Source: Dimorphilus gyrociliatus (Eukaryota > Annelida > Polychaeta > Dinophilidae). Taken from it: 64,000 bases of DNA. Location of the stretch: positions 4,234,689-4,298,688 of the forward strand of contig CAJFCJ010000005.1 of assembly GCA_904063045.1 (NCBI GenBank). Direction: 5' to 3'. Below are positions 1-11,476 of this stretch, piece after piece. A program made the position numbers and the translations under genes. Under the pieces are notes generated by a model. The model had not been told where the DNA came from. It saw only the letters and a program-made list of their open reading frames with translations, and ran no database searches. The first letter of the stretch is position 1. Each line of letters starts with the position of its first letter.

Positions 1-633
1 CAATTCTTCTATCTTCTTTTTTAATACAATAAAAAGATAGAAAAAAAAACGTTCAAAACGCATCAAAATAGATAATCTTATTATTAATTAAATGCAACGA
101 CAAAAGGATAAATGATGATCATTTTTCTCCTCTTTGTTTCCGTTCCTCGTTTTCTGCTCTTCATTTAATTATTAGTAGTGTAATTAATTTTTAATTCTAG
201 ATGTTAAATATCAAAAATCAATAGATCAAAAATCAAGCGGGGTTATCGTCTAATTATACTTTTGTAGGAAATAAGTACAAATATATTATATACAGTGATA
301 GGTGAACAAGAGGAAAGAGAGAGAGAGATTTTAATTACATTTATTATTATTACTACTATGGATTATTTTGTAACAAAAATACAAGAGGGAAATGGTAGAT
401 TTTGTAAAGTTTATGTTAAAAAAACGAAGGTGGGTGGGAGCGGTGTGTGGGAGAGAGAGAGAGAGAGAGCCGGGGTAGAGGTGTGGAAAAGGGAGGATTG
501 GTCTGTTAACAAGATATTAAATCTTTACCGATTGGATTTAAACATGTTTTTGTTTTGTTTTCCTTCAGGGTTGGAGGGTTAAAAAAATCATTAATAACAA
601 AATCAAAATATGTTAAAAGTTAATCTATATGCA

Positions 634-664
<31 letters not shown>

Positions 665-874
665 GTATATACAGTATATATATATATATATATACATATA
701 TTAGTAAAAAAAAGGGATCAAATATAATTAATATTATTATAATAATCAACTAAAAAATCATCTACTAAAAGCACATACAAAAAACTACTAAGCGATTGAA
801 TATTACTTTCCAGACACCGCTTCTTATTATAATGCTACTCTTGCAATAAGTTTTAAAATATATATATATATATA

Positions 875-912
<38 letters not shown>

Positions 913-960
913 TATATCTATATATTATAATAAAAGAATAGAAAGTTGTTTTTTTTTTAC
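1..960. other. Noncoding left edge, probably intron of the KANK gene
   Basis: No credible coding exon is seen on either strand. Two (TA)n blocks lie at about 632-690 and 860-907, both interrupted by ACTGTATA/TATACAGT units. A short (GA)n run is near 453-468. The KANK reading frame ends at a splice donor (GT at 960-959, minus strand), so this stretch is most likely the intron leading to ankyrin-repeat exons that lie to the left of the window. Confidence 0.6.
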
Positions 961-3678
961 TTTTCAGCGAATTTTATGGCTTTATTGCGTGGTTCCGACC
1001 TTAAACCGGCATTTTTCATTATCGACTTTAGTGCTGAATTTCTCAGAGCAGCTGATGATGAAGAAGATGATGGTTGGTGTTCTTGTTGTACAGTAAACTC
1101 ATCACCAGTATCATCCGGTGTACCAGAATACACGTCCAATCTATCAACTCGTTGTCGTACTTTTATTTGTCTTTCTTCTTCATCTTCTGTATTCTCATCA
1201 GCCTTTTCAAGTCTAGTCTTGTTATTTCCCCTGTTGACGTTTCTCGTTGTCAAGTTTGACAAGAAAACATCTTCCGTCTTTTTTTCCAATTCCTCAAAAT
1301 CGTCCATTAGGTTCTGTAATGAACTCTCTTCTTCGCCATACTGAACATCTGGTGCCATATTTGAGTATACTTCTTCCCCTACTTCTAACTCGTCCTCTTC
1401 GTATACTTCTTCTTCATCCTCTTCTTGTTCATCATCGTCCTCCGCATCTTCTTCCAACTCTTCCTCGTCCTCCTCAATCTCTTCATCATCATCCTCTTCC
1501 TCATCTTCGTCCTCTTCCTCTTCTTCTACTTCTATAAAGTTTACTTGAACGGCTTGCTCTCTAACTTTAGTCGGTAAGCTTTTTTGTTTTTTATCGAAAT
1601 TTTCAGGCAATACGCTCGAATGTTTATCGTAAGTATGAATTCGGATAGTGTTCGTACTGCTATTGTGAAATACTTTACGATCTGTAGAACAGCCTCGAGA
1701 AGTTGTAGGCATAATTGTTGCAGTTGCTGCGTTATACATTCTTACTTTATCCGTAATAATTGCTTTGTCCAGCATGCTTTTCTTTCTTAATGGCTGAGAA
1801 GGAGGTGGTTTTAATAAGGAAGAGAGGGGTGATGGGCCTGATTTTGATTTGTCGCTTTCGTAATTCTTATCGGTATTCGATGATTTATTAACTAGGTAAC
1901 GCCTGTCTGTATTGCACGACGAATGTCTAAAAAGACTGGAATTTTTAGCGGATTTTACTTCCGTTTGAACTGAGGCAGATAAATGTCGGATAATATCCGT
2001 ATTGGTTGATGCAGGATAAGATTCGGGAGGAAACGGATTCGTGCCCTTGTCGACCCCCAATGCTCTTGGGGTATTTGTTGAGGAATCTAGTAGGAATCTG
2101 GTACCAGTTTGTACAACCGAATTTCTAGTTGAAGGGCAAATTGAGAGGCCAACAGATCTAGTTTTCACAATTGGTTGCACCCTAACCTGAATCGAATCGT
2201 TTCCTACCCCTGTTGAAACGCAATTTCCCGAACTTTTATGATTTATTCCCCTATCGCATGTCTCTACAGCTTTTACTTGAATAGCTACCGTTCGAACGTT
2301 CTTCTTGAACTTTTCTTCTAGCATATTTCTAAATGCATCGTAATTGATATTAACAACTTTGCTGTAGAAGGCTGCAAGATTAGTTTGTTGTATAGTTGTA
2401 TAAGATGTAGAAGTCCCTAAATGGTCGTCTGGCATAGTTAATTCGCTTAAATCTAATTTCCCTTCTAATATCTGACCCAGTTGTTCACCTACTCCGACGC
2501 CCACGGTACGCGTATCAGCTTTCCAATCGCACATGTAACTAACACCTACATCTCGCATTGCAGATTTACAGAGCACACCAACATTTCTACGCTGTACAGT
2601 TTGGCCACCACCACCTAGTTTCTCACCAATCAACACCGTTCTCAACTCTTTCTCGTGTATCCGAATTTGCGAATCATCATCAGTACGATCCGTTTCAACC
2701 GCAACCGACCGGGTAGTTTTGGGTATTCTATCCTTAGTCTCTGGCATTGTATAACACTTACCAGTTAAAATCGTATGGATTTCCTTCTCTTTTACGCGAA
2801 CCCTTTCGTCCGAATGACTTTCCGTTTCAATTGTTCTCCTTTGATTTGTACTATTATTGAATCGATCGTTTAGACTAAGATTCCATTCGGGTTGATCGCT
2901 ACCCACGCCAATAGAACGAGAATGTAAAGCTTTTCTACGGGGTTGAGATGATAATTGGCGATTTTCCTCCTGAAGCATTTGACACTTTTGTCTGAGAGTT
3001 GATAAAGAGTTGGAATCTTGCTCTAATTGCTTCATACGGCTGATTGCGGCAGCCATTTGTTGTTTTAATCGCCGTAAAGCTGGGTTGTGACTTTCACTAG
3101 TATTCAAGTCGTTTGAAGGTAGGAAATTAGACCATAATAAGATCAACTTATCGGCCGTAAGCTCATCATTACTTTCTTCCTCTCTTATTAGAATCGGATG
3201 AGAGTTGGAAATAGATGCGTTATCCGCAACCGGTATACCGTTTACTTGGGGAACATGTAGGTAAACTTCCGTTTCCGTTTTATATCTACCCCTTCGAGCT
3301 GGAACCCTAGGAATAAGTTGAGGTGAGGTAGTATGTTCCCGGCTACTGTCAAGTGACGGCGGTTCGCTGAAGTGCTTGTCAAAACTTTGGCGTCTAGGTT
3401 TAGCATCTCTATTAATTTTATGCAGGTTATTTAAGGAATCAGATGAATAGAGAGAGTCGCTGAAATTAATAAAATCACGGGCAACATGAAATCCGTAAGG
3501 ACAGCACGAACACTTGGCTTGCATAGTTTCACTTCTTCTCGCATTCATAGCATCTGTAATATATCGTTTGGAAATAATAATATACTGCTATACCGTAGCG
3601 CACGCGAAACAGAGAGAGTAAGATAGACAGAGAGCGAGCAAAAAAAAGAGAGAGAGAGAATGCAGGATGAAGGAAGGA

Positions 3679-3721
<43 letters not shown>

Positions 3722-5646
3722 AATATATATCCGCCGTAAATATCACACGAACACTCACGATAGAAAAAACGTCAGAAATGGCGATATATAGTCTGCTAAC
3801 GAGGCATTCCGTTATGATTAAAATAAATGGATATTCCTATTAATATCAATGGGAAAGGATAAGTTTAAAAAAGAAAAACGGTAATTTTCTTATCTGCTTA
3901 CTTATACCAGGTTTAGAGAAACAGATATCTCGAATAAAATACGTTTGTTGAACTGATTTAGATAACTTTTTTTGTTATTTTCTTCTCTCTCTCTCTCTCT
4001 CTCTCTGCTCTCTTCTCCTTTCCTTCTATTTTATAATTCTCTCCTATCTTCATCACTCCTATCATTATTTCGTTAGCTATACTACTTTCCTGCTTATTTG
4101 CTTCCTTCCTTCCTCTTTACCCTCCCTCTCTCTCTCTCACTTTCCTTTTTCCTACTAATTGGACACATGCAAATACATACACAACTACACGCGCGAGAAC
4201 TCTCCTACTTGTGATCTTACATAAAGATCTTTTGGTGAGATTTATTTTTCGGTGCGTATTTTACCGCTCTTTGGAATAAATACAAGAAAAACAGGCCGTT
4301 GAAAGCTAGAGGCAGACGATTTTTATCTTTTAAAGAGTAATTATGGTTATTGTAAAGGTATTTCTTACTTAGAGGACAAAGCCACCTTGACGTTAGGTAA
4401 AGGAGTGTAGCAGCAGGCCTTAACCATTTATTTATATTGTAGTTACATTCTTTGTATCATTTAATTATTTGCCATTTCCTTATACTTAAGCTATCATTTA
4501 TAAAAATCAAAATAATGCAACTATTGAACGTGCCAAAAAGCAAATTCAATCCTTTCTTCTTCTTAGGCGTTTCTATTATCGATAAGAATAGAGTTAAAGA
4601 GAGGACAGCAAAAAATAAGTAAAACAGACGGTAGAGAACGATAGACACGGTTTTAACCTGCTCAAAGTTTTTTTTCTTTTAAAAAAAAGTAGGCGGAAAG
4701 GGGCGGACCTAATAATACTTTATTATTAGAAAAAGTGAACAACGCTTCTCAAATTCGGCAAAACAAATTTGTAGAGAAAAGAAGAAGCGATTAAAACAGC
4801 GTTTCAATCGTTTAAATAAACGAAAAATACCATATTTATTACATTTCTTGGCCTATTAAATCCTAACAATTTAATCTGACTTATTACCTATTAATCATAT
4901 CTAGTCGACCACCTTGAACTTTTTTTTTTCAGTTTTATTATTGTTTACATCAATAGATTATCACGTAATCCATTCCTCTTTATTTGGCTTTATACGCCGC
5001 TAATTGACTAAGTAAACTGAAAAAAGTTCACGAGGGATGTGTTTATTAATGATTTAATATGAGATGCGTGCATATGTGCGCGTATATATATATATATATA
5101 TATACACGTATACACGTATATTTAAGTACTGAATGAGCAGAAGAGTAGAAAGAAAATCGAGCAAGTTGGCCCAGAAAGAGAGAAAAAAAAAGAGCGAGCC
5201 AGAGATATAGCCAATTATTAGGCCTATATTTGTAGAGTATATATTTTATTTTAGAACCTTTGAAAAATAGTTTAATCAATTGGTGATTCATAGGCCTAAT
5301 ACTTTACGATTGCTCTCACGCCTATTTACTGTACGTGATAAACCAAATAATTCATTTTTGAAACCGTTTAATTAAACAGTTTCGTTCAACGACGTAGAAA
5401 CAGGCAAGCGAATACGTTATCTTCAATCTCTACAAAATGTTTATTACAAAAACATTCGCTTCTACGTCGGGCGATGTAAGATTTAGGGGATGAAAATGGG
5501 AAAGATATTAGGTGAAGGGCCAAGAGGAGGGGGTACAGAAAAAGAGATAGGAAAAAGGGAGAAATAAGGTAAGAATTTAAAATATACTTACGAGGTTTTG
5601 GGGCAACTGGAGGAGCACTCCTTCGTCCATTTAGTGGTGAGTACAT
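961..5646 (-). CDS. KANK: KANK family protein (KN motif, coiled coil, acidic region); 3' part outside the window
   Basis: Cortical adaptor that in other animals links talin at focal adhesions to liprin/kinesin and limits actin assembly. Two exons are seen: 5592-5646 (18 codons plus 1 base, a Pro-rich start ending APPVAPKP) and 961-3553. Phases fit (1 base plus 2 bases). The KN-type motif with PYGFHVARDF is at about residues 35-70. A coiled coil with LRRLKQQMAAAISRMKQLEQ at about 175-220 closely resembles KANK coils. Many short R-S/T-V-G/A repeats and Ser/Thr-Asn-Thr units fill the middle. An acidic stretch of about 50 residues, almost all Glu/Asp, is near 690-750. The frame runs into a donor (AAAA|GTAAAA) at 961, so the C-terminal ankyrin repeats expected for the family must lie off the left edge. 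The KN motif is divergent, with Asp-Leu-Asp replaced by Val-Ala-Arg. Family assignment is confident; the exon 1 link is inferred from phase. Confidence 0.85.
3554..5591 (-). other. KANK intron 1
   Basis: About 2 kb between the two KANK coding exons. It holds an (AG)n run at 3680-3717, a CT-rich tract at about 3982-4006, a TA run at 5084-5103, and two TAGGCCTA palindromes at 5219-5226 and 5291-5298. No further coding exon with supporting splice sites was found. The acceptor is TTACAG at 3559-3554, read on the minus strand. Confidence 0.55.
3680..3717. repeat. (AG)n microsatellite
   Basis: About 38 bases of uninterrupted AG dinucleotide repeat inside KANK intron 1, in a larger purine-rich zone from about 3610. 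Confidence 0.9.
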
Positions 5647-6813
5647 GGTAGTTTCGAAAAGAAGGTCGAAAAAATGATAACGTTCTACTGCTGGTCACTT
5701 GTGTTAGATACCTTCTGCTACTTTCTCTTCTTCTTCTTCTTCTTCTTCTCCTCTTCTGTTTCCCGATATAAATAAACTATGATATGCTTTATTTTTCGGT
5801 TGGCAGCCTAAAGGATTTCTATTGAAACGCAATGCGAATTTTTTTATCACTAACCTACTTGTTCAAGACTATATTTGCGTTCTCAATGCGGCGAAAAGAC
5901 GGTGACTTCAATGCTGAGCACGAAGTTGGAATTCATTTAAAAAAAAAAGTGATCTAACAATTTGTAATGCTATACTAAAGTTAATAAAGTAGATATACAT
6001 ATATAGATAAGGAGAGAGAGAGTGAGAGAGAGAGAGAGAGAGAGAAAAGCGACTGGAAATTAAATTGGTCTAGCTAAAAGATGCAACGCATATGTTATCA
6101 ATAAGAAAGAAAGATACATTTACAGACTTTGTAAGACTAAGAGTAAGAGAGAAAAGAGAAGAGTAAAGGGACAAGAAAAGAGAATATTGTTAATATTATA
6201 TAAGAAAAATATGAATATAATGTCATTTATGAAGACTTTAATGATTTCTATATAATATTATTTCTTTTTTGTTTTCTTGCAATACTCCTATTGCCTTTCC
6301 GAATATACTTTGTTTATCTACTTTCTAAATACCGCTGTCAAAATAGAAGGGAATATTACTAGATTTCTTCACACGCGCTCTTTCTTACTGATATTCGACA
6401 GTAGACTATTGTATACATAGAGTCTTAAAAACGCATAAATTATTCATCCACTGTCCTGTTTGTTTTGCTTTAGAATAGACATGATATATAAAAAGGCTTA
6501 TTGACCAAAGAAATCAAGAGGAATTCTCTTTTTTTTAAATAGATAACAGATAAAAATATACTTTGATGTTTGTTTCCATACCCATAACTAGCTTCTAGTA
6601 GTAAATAAGCGTTCATTTTTATAATGTATACTAACCGATCAATTAGGACACTATTATAATCCGAATCGTTATAAGTATGGTGTAAAAATTAGCCGAAAAA
6701 GCGATAGTTAAATGCCATATTAACGTACCTGACAACTTTTTTCTTTATAAAAGTTCAGCTAACACGAATGACCGGAAGCACAACATACTTCATTTCCGGA
6801 TAGAAGACGAAAG
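5647..6813. other. Intergenic region between divergent KANK and zinc-finger genes
   Basis: KANK starts leftward at 5646 and the zinc-finger gene rightward at 6814, so this 1.2 kb is a shared divergent upstream region. It holds a (TTC)n tract near 5724-5750 and a (GA)n run at about 6011-6044. ETS-like sites lie just before the zinc-finger gene (listed separately). No ORF of interest. Confidence 0.5.
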
Positions 6814-6819
6814 ATGGCG
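6771..6819 (+). promoter_or_regulatory. Likely core promoter and TISU/YY1-type start of the zinc-finger gene
   Basis: ACCGGAAGC at 6771-6779 and TTTCCGG at 6793-6799 match ETS-family sites in both orientations. They are followed by AAGATGGCG at 6811-6819, which matches the YY1/TISU element found at start codons of genes with very short 5' UTRs. The ATG inside it (6814) opens a 13-codon exon that splices in frame to the zinc-finger exons. Confidence 0.45.
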
Positions 6820-9004
6820 TTTACTCTACTCTCTGCCTACCAAAAAATTAACGTAAAGTAGATGCTAATAGAGAATAATGTGCAAGTAACCTACTTCTCT
6901 CCAAACGTAATATGGCTTTATTATATAAGATTCATATATATATAAATATATATAAATATATATATATATATATTACAAAGTATCTTGTATGCATAACAAC
7001 CAACGTTTGTTTTGATTCCATAAAACTATGCAAACAGTCTCATTTAAACAAGTTCTTTATTTTCGTTCAATATGATTCGAATATTCATTTACGTTAATAC
7101 TTGAAAATTTCTATTTACAGGCTATGTCAAATGTGTCATTGATCAAATGCGACGTTTGTGGAATATTTTTAAATTCCAAAGACCAAGCTTATCAACATAA
7201 TATTGGATCTAAGCATTATAGAAATCTCAAAAAGTTATCTCTGCCAATACCGCCAGAAATCGAAGCTCTACACGGAGGAAATAACAAAACTAAACCCCAA
7301 AATTCGAATACTGAAGCAGAAAAAGCTGATAATAAATTTGATAACGGCAGAAAAAACAGTTCTAACGAGGATAATGAAAACCAAATACCCAGCGTCATCT
7401 CGACACTAGGGTCAAAAAATAATGAGACAGTCAGCTCAAATCCTGTTAATGATGCACTAATTAAGAATCTGAGGGGAGAGCTGTCAACTAAGAAAAAGAT
7501 CGAAATACCATGCGAAATCTGTAATCTGATATTAGACTCAAAGGTTCAATTCATTTTTATCCTTTTCCTCCCTTTAAACTCTTCCCTCACCTTCTACTTA
7601 TAACCTATTTGATTATATATCTTTTTGCTTTCTACTTTTACGTCATCGTCATTGTCATCTCTTTCTTCGTCTTCTTCTAACACTATCGCTATTATCTTCT
7701 CCTTTTAATAATTACAATTGCTTATTTTCACCAAAAAACAGGCCACTGCTGAAACTCATTTTAAAGGACAAAAACATCTAAAAAGATTGAAAAGATATTC
7801 GTCAGAACCGCCCGAAAAAATTGCCAAAGTACCCGCCGGTAATCTATCAGTTTTTAATACTATAACTACACATACATCCAAAGAAAAACATACTTAATTA
7901 ATTGTATTCTTTTGTTATATTTATGCCGTGTTTGCATGTGAAACTATGTATAATATGTTTAAAAACTATTATATTTCTTTCTAAATTAGGTTTTGAGAGG
8001 TTCGAGTGTACTGTATGTGGAATTTTTACGTCATCTAGCGGTAATTTAGAAGATCATAGACGAGGTATTATTTACGTTCAATTTTTTAATTACTTACTTG
8101 AAGAGTGAAAAAGATACTTTGAAAAGAAATGTTAAACTTTTAAAAAACAACCTTTTTAGGTGCTAAACATAGAAGATGTATCAATATTAAAGCCAAATTA
8201 GCCGGTGCTGGTTCGACAGCTTCCAAGGCAGCTGAAGAAATGCCTGGCCGTGTGAAAGTAAAAGATCTATTCTTTTAATAACTTTGATGAATTTATCTCC
8301 TTAGTAAAAGACTGTTTTCTCTTTTTCTTTACATATTATAGGATATGTACTATTGTTCAGTGTGCGATATCAGCGTTATTAGTCCTATGACCTTAAGAGT
8401 TCACCTCTCATCCGAGTTTCATAAGAAGAGGCATAGCGAAAAGAACAATAAAGAAGATATTGAACACTTACACACTGTCGGCTCTAACTATTTATCATCA
8501 GATCGACCTATTGGTCCTGCTGATTATCCACCCAACTTTAGGAAAAATAAACAAATAGCTACAACTTGGAAAGAAGCTAAAGAACAACAAGATAGGAAAA
8601 AAAGTACTCGAAAGAATTGTAATTCTTATGGGTTCGTTAAGGGTTCAATAGATAATTCTCATAATGCTAGTCAGTGTGCCCAGTCTGAGAAGAGAAAGCG
8701 GTCTTGGAAGGATTACAACTACGGTAGCAGCGCGGCAAATATTAATAATAGCGCTGGATTTTACAATGGGCAAACATATAACATGATACAAACTGCCATT
8801 AATTATTATTCTGAGAATTTATACGGACAATCTCAAATGTCACAACAAGTACAGTCCAACGCATCCTCTTATAATCCTTATGAAAGTGGCTTTTGGAACC
8901 AGTTTAATCAGCCGAACAACTACATGCCGAACGTACAATATCCGACCACTCATTTGAAAGAAAGAGTCGAATTGGAAGATGACTATTCTTGCTACTTCTC
9001 TTAG
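6814..9004 (+). CDS. Four-finger JAZ/ZNF346-type (zf-met) nucleic-acid-binding protein
   Basis: Exons 6814-6852, 7121-7543, 7742-7838, 7990-8064, 8160-8257 and 8342-9004 join with matching phases to about 464 residues. Each of exons 2-5 contributes to one of four identical-spacing fingers, C-x2-C-x12-H-x5-H, the U1/matrin/JAZ class that usually binds double-stranded or structured RNA. Fingers 2 and 3 are each split by an intron and appear only after splicing, which validates the model. The first donor (GTTCAA at 7544) is weak. The last 110 or so residues are rich in Tyr, Asn, Gln and Ser, a low-complexity tail like those of RNA-granule proteins. An AATAAA lies at 9438-9443. ZNF346-like and ZMAT/ZNF385-like proteins share these fingers, so orthology is open. 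The short first exon is supported only by its donor, phase and AAGATGGCG start; translation could begin at 7124. Confidence 0.82.
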
Positions 9005-10613
9005 ATGACGAAGAGGAGGAGGAGGGGTGAGAAAAGAAGATATAGGAATAGGGATAAAAATTACAACAAATGGAAAGAGAAAATGAGAAAAAACAAAAGA
9101 GCGATAAAATTGGATAAAAAAGCAAAGAATACGATTGTTTCTCTTCTCTCTAAAAAGTGTACTTAAATGTATGTGCTAATAGTTCTCCTTTATCTTCGTA
9201 TCAATTCTAATCTATAAAACGATGTAAAGTGTTTTTTCTTGTTTTTTATTCTTCCCTCTTGTGCAATATATAAAAGAGGAGAAAGATGGAGCTGGTAGTG
9301 ACACTTTTTTTTTATTTTTATGCCTACAAAAGGTCATTTTCTTGTTTTGTTTGTTTTTCCTTTTCTTTTATGTTCAACAACAACACCTGTTTTATTATTG
9401 AATAACTCTCATACTTATAATCTCCATGGTCAAAATCAATAAAGACATACTTGTTATAATACTTCTTTATAAAAAGTTATAACTATGTAGTTACGTGGCG
9501 CGAGTGTTAACGTCGATAATTTTTACTGTTTCGTAGCAACGGTGATGCGCATGCTCTTTACAAACTTTCAGGCCTTCATTTTGAATTAATAATATAGGGT
9601 AGTTCTATGATGAAACCAATTGAAAAATATATATATTAAGCCCGTTCAAGTTTTAAAGTGAATTCTCTAACTAAACTGACAACCCGAAGGAAGTCAGCTT
9701 GTTCATCTATTTGATACATCAATCACAAAAGGCCTAGAAGAACGTGTTGAGGTGAGAATTAATAAATTCAATGCCTTCTTTATGTAACGCATTTTATTAA
9801 GGTGTGTAACAGTAGACTATTCATTAATTCCACTAAAATTTAGTTAAAGTTGAGGGTAACAGGAGCAAAGTGCTTCTCAATAGAGAAGCCAAGGATATTT
9901 TTAAAGGAAAATAGAAAAAAGCATAATAATTGATTGCGAAAGAGACGCCCGTTTTAATTAAGATCGTCCTCTCTCGGCTCAATTTCTTTTAATCTTTTTT
10001 TTCTTTTCCTTGAGAAATTTTATGTCTCTCCCGTTTTTTCCCCCTCTCCTCTCTTCTCCCCATTCTTTATTGTAATTTTTAAAGAAAATCAGCACGTAGC
10101 CTTCTGCCAATTTCTGGAGGACTGTTAAGTGCAACAATTCTTCTTCACTTTATTCAATTAGGCAAGAATTTCATTTAAACGACCATCTTCCGGATGGAAA
10201 GTAATTTAGGAACAAATTAAGGCAATTTCGACAAGCTGCGATACGGCAAACTAGCATTAAATCAGAGAGAAATCACTCCTAACATGTCGTTGTAAATCGC
10301 GTGCCTATATATAAATTTATTTATATATTGTGTGTATACATATATGTATCTATATATATATATGTAAATTTTTACTGTATATTGTAGTATATACTGTATA
10401 CATAAAGAATTCTTTTTTGCAGATAGAAAGAAAGAAAGAAAGAAAGAAAGAAAAAAAGAAAGGAAAAAAAACAGACAAAAGATACACACACACATATATA
10501 TATATATATATAAATATATATATATTATATATATATATATATTTATATATATAAATTAAATAATTTAAATATATAAATATATACATATATACGCTCTACA
10601 AAGCACTGCAATA
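9005..10613. other. 3' UTR of the zinc-finger gene and intergenic DNA
   Basis: Holds the zinc-finger gene poly(A) signal at 9438-9443. An AGAA tetranucleotide run lies at about 10424-10455, followed by TA-rich microsatellite DNA at 10494-10600 directly upstream of the Ly6 start codon. Predicted small ORFs here are translations of repeats. Confidence 0.5.
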
Positions 10614-11476
10614 ATGCTATCGATAACTTATTTTTGTACTGCGTTGGCAATTCTGCTTTACGCTTTGGTCCAGTCTGGTAAGTGGAAAGTCTTTATTATT
10701 TGATAAAAAAAAATGCTATCAGCTATGGATAGCACGTGGCTTGTGTTTTTCTATAATTTCTCTTATAAAGCTTATTTACGTATTATTTAGCATGGGGAAT
10801 CGGATGCTTCGTCTGCACATCAATTAATAATTCGGAGCCGGATTGCGAGGACACATTTAACAACACTGGAAAATTCTACCGTCCAGTCTGCAAAGCTGGT
10901 CGCAAGGATCGAGCTGGCCTCTTTCCCGCAACTGATTGTATAAAGATGAAAGCAGAACTTGGTAAGTAGAGGTAACCTTTGGGTTAAATGAAAAACATAA
11001 AAAAGAGGACAAGAAGGGATTAAAACAGTCCCTTTGGACAAAAGGAAAAAAACGTCCAGTATAAATTTGTATAATGATAACAATATTATAATTAGTTAAT
11101 TAATATTTATTAAGCCAAAAAGAAACGAGAAAAAAACAAAAAAAAAGCTTAAATTTACATAAAAAAATAACAAGAAAGAAAGAAAGTTTACCAAAAATAA
11201 TCCCAATTAAAAAAACACTTAGACGGAGAAACGATTATGATTCGAACTTGTTCCGTGGACGACGGCGATATAAATAGCGAAACCGAAATAGGTCGCGAAT
11301 CACATTGCTCCGGAGTTGAGATGGTCAAGTTCAACAACAAACTTATGAACGGTTGCAGTTTATCTTGTAGAAATGTTGATGGGTGTAATGGCTCAGATTA
11401 TTCTTTTCTTAATCACCAAGTTTTCCGTTTGATTGTGCCGTTCACTTTTCTCTTGCTCCTCTTCCTCTTTCACTGA
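10614..11476 (+). CDS. Ly6/uPAR (quiver-like) GPI-anchored protein, isoform with terminal exon A
   Basis: Exons 10614-10677, 10791-10961 and 11223-11476, all joined in phase 1, give about 162 residues. Exon 1 is a signal peptide (MLSITYFCTALAILLYALVQ). Exon 2 opens GIGCFVCTS and carries the first half of the three-finger fold (C-x2-C pattern, then spaced Cys). Terminal exon A holds R-T-C-S, the conserved block NSETEIGR, GC-x3-C and the closing DGCN typical of Ly6 domains. It then ends in a hydrophobic tail (about the last 20 residues, Leu/Phe-rich) that looks like a GPI-attachment signal. The cysteine layout and IRTC...DGCN ending resemble the invertebrate quiver/sleepless group. A second version of the last exon lies 1.8 kb downstream. 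Ligand or partner cannot be told from sequence. Confidence 0.82.

Noticed and set aside
946..1790. Plus-strand ORFs opposite the KANK exon
   Set aside because: They are antisense shadows of the acidic KANK region (Leu/Ser/Pro-rich translations of CTTCTC runs).
10262..10586. Overlapping ORFs on both strands of about 75 codons
   Set aside because: Translations of AGAA and TA microsatellites; composition is almost only Lys/Glu or Phe/Leu/Ile/Tyr.
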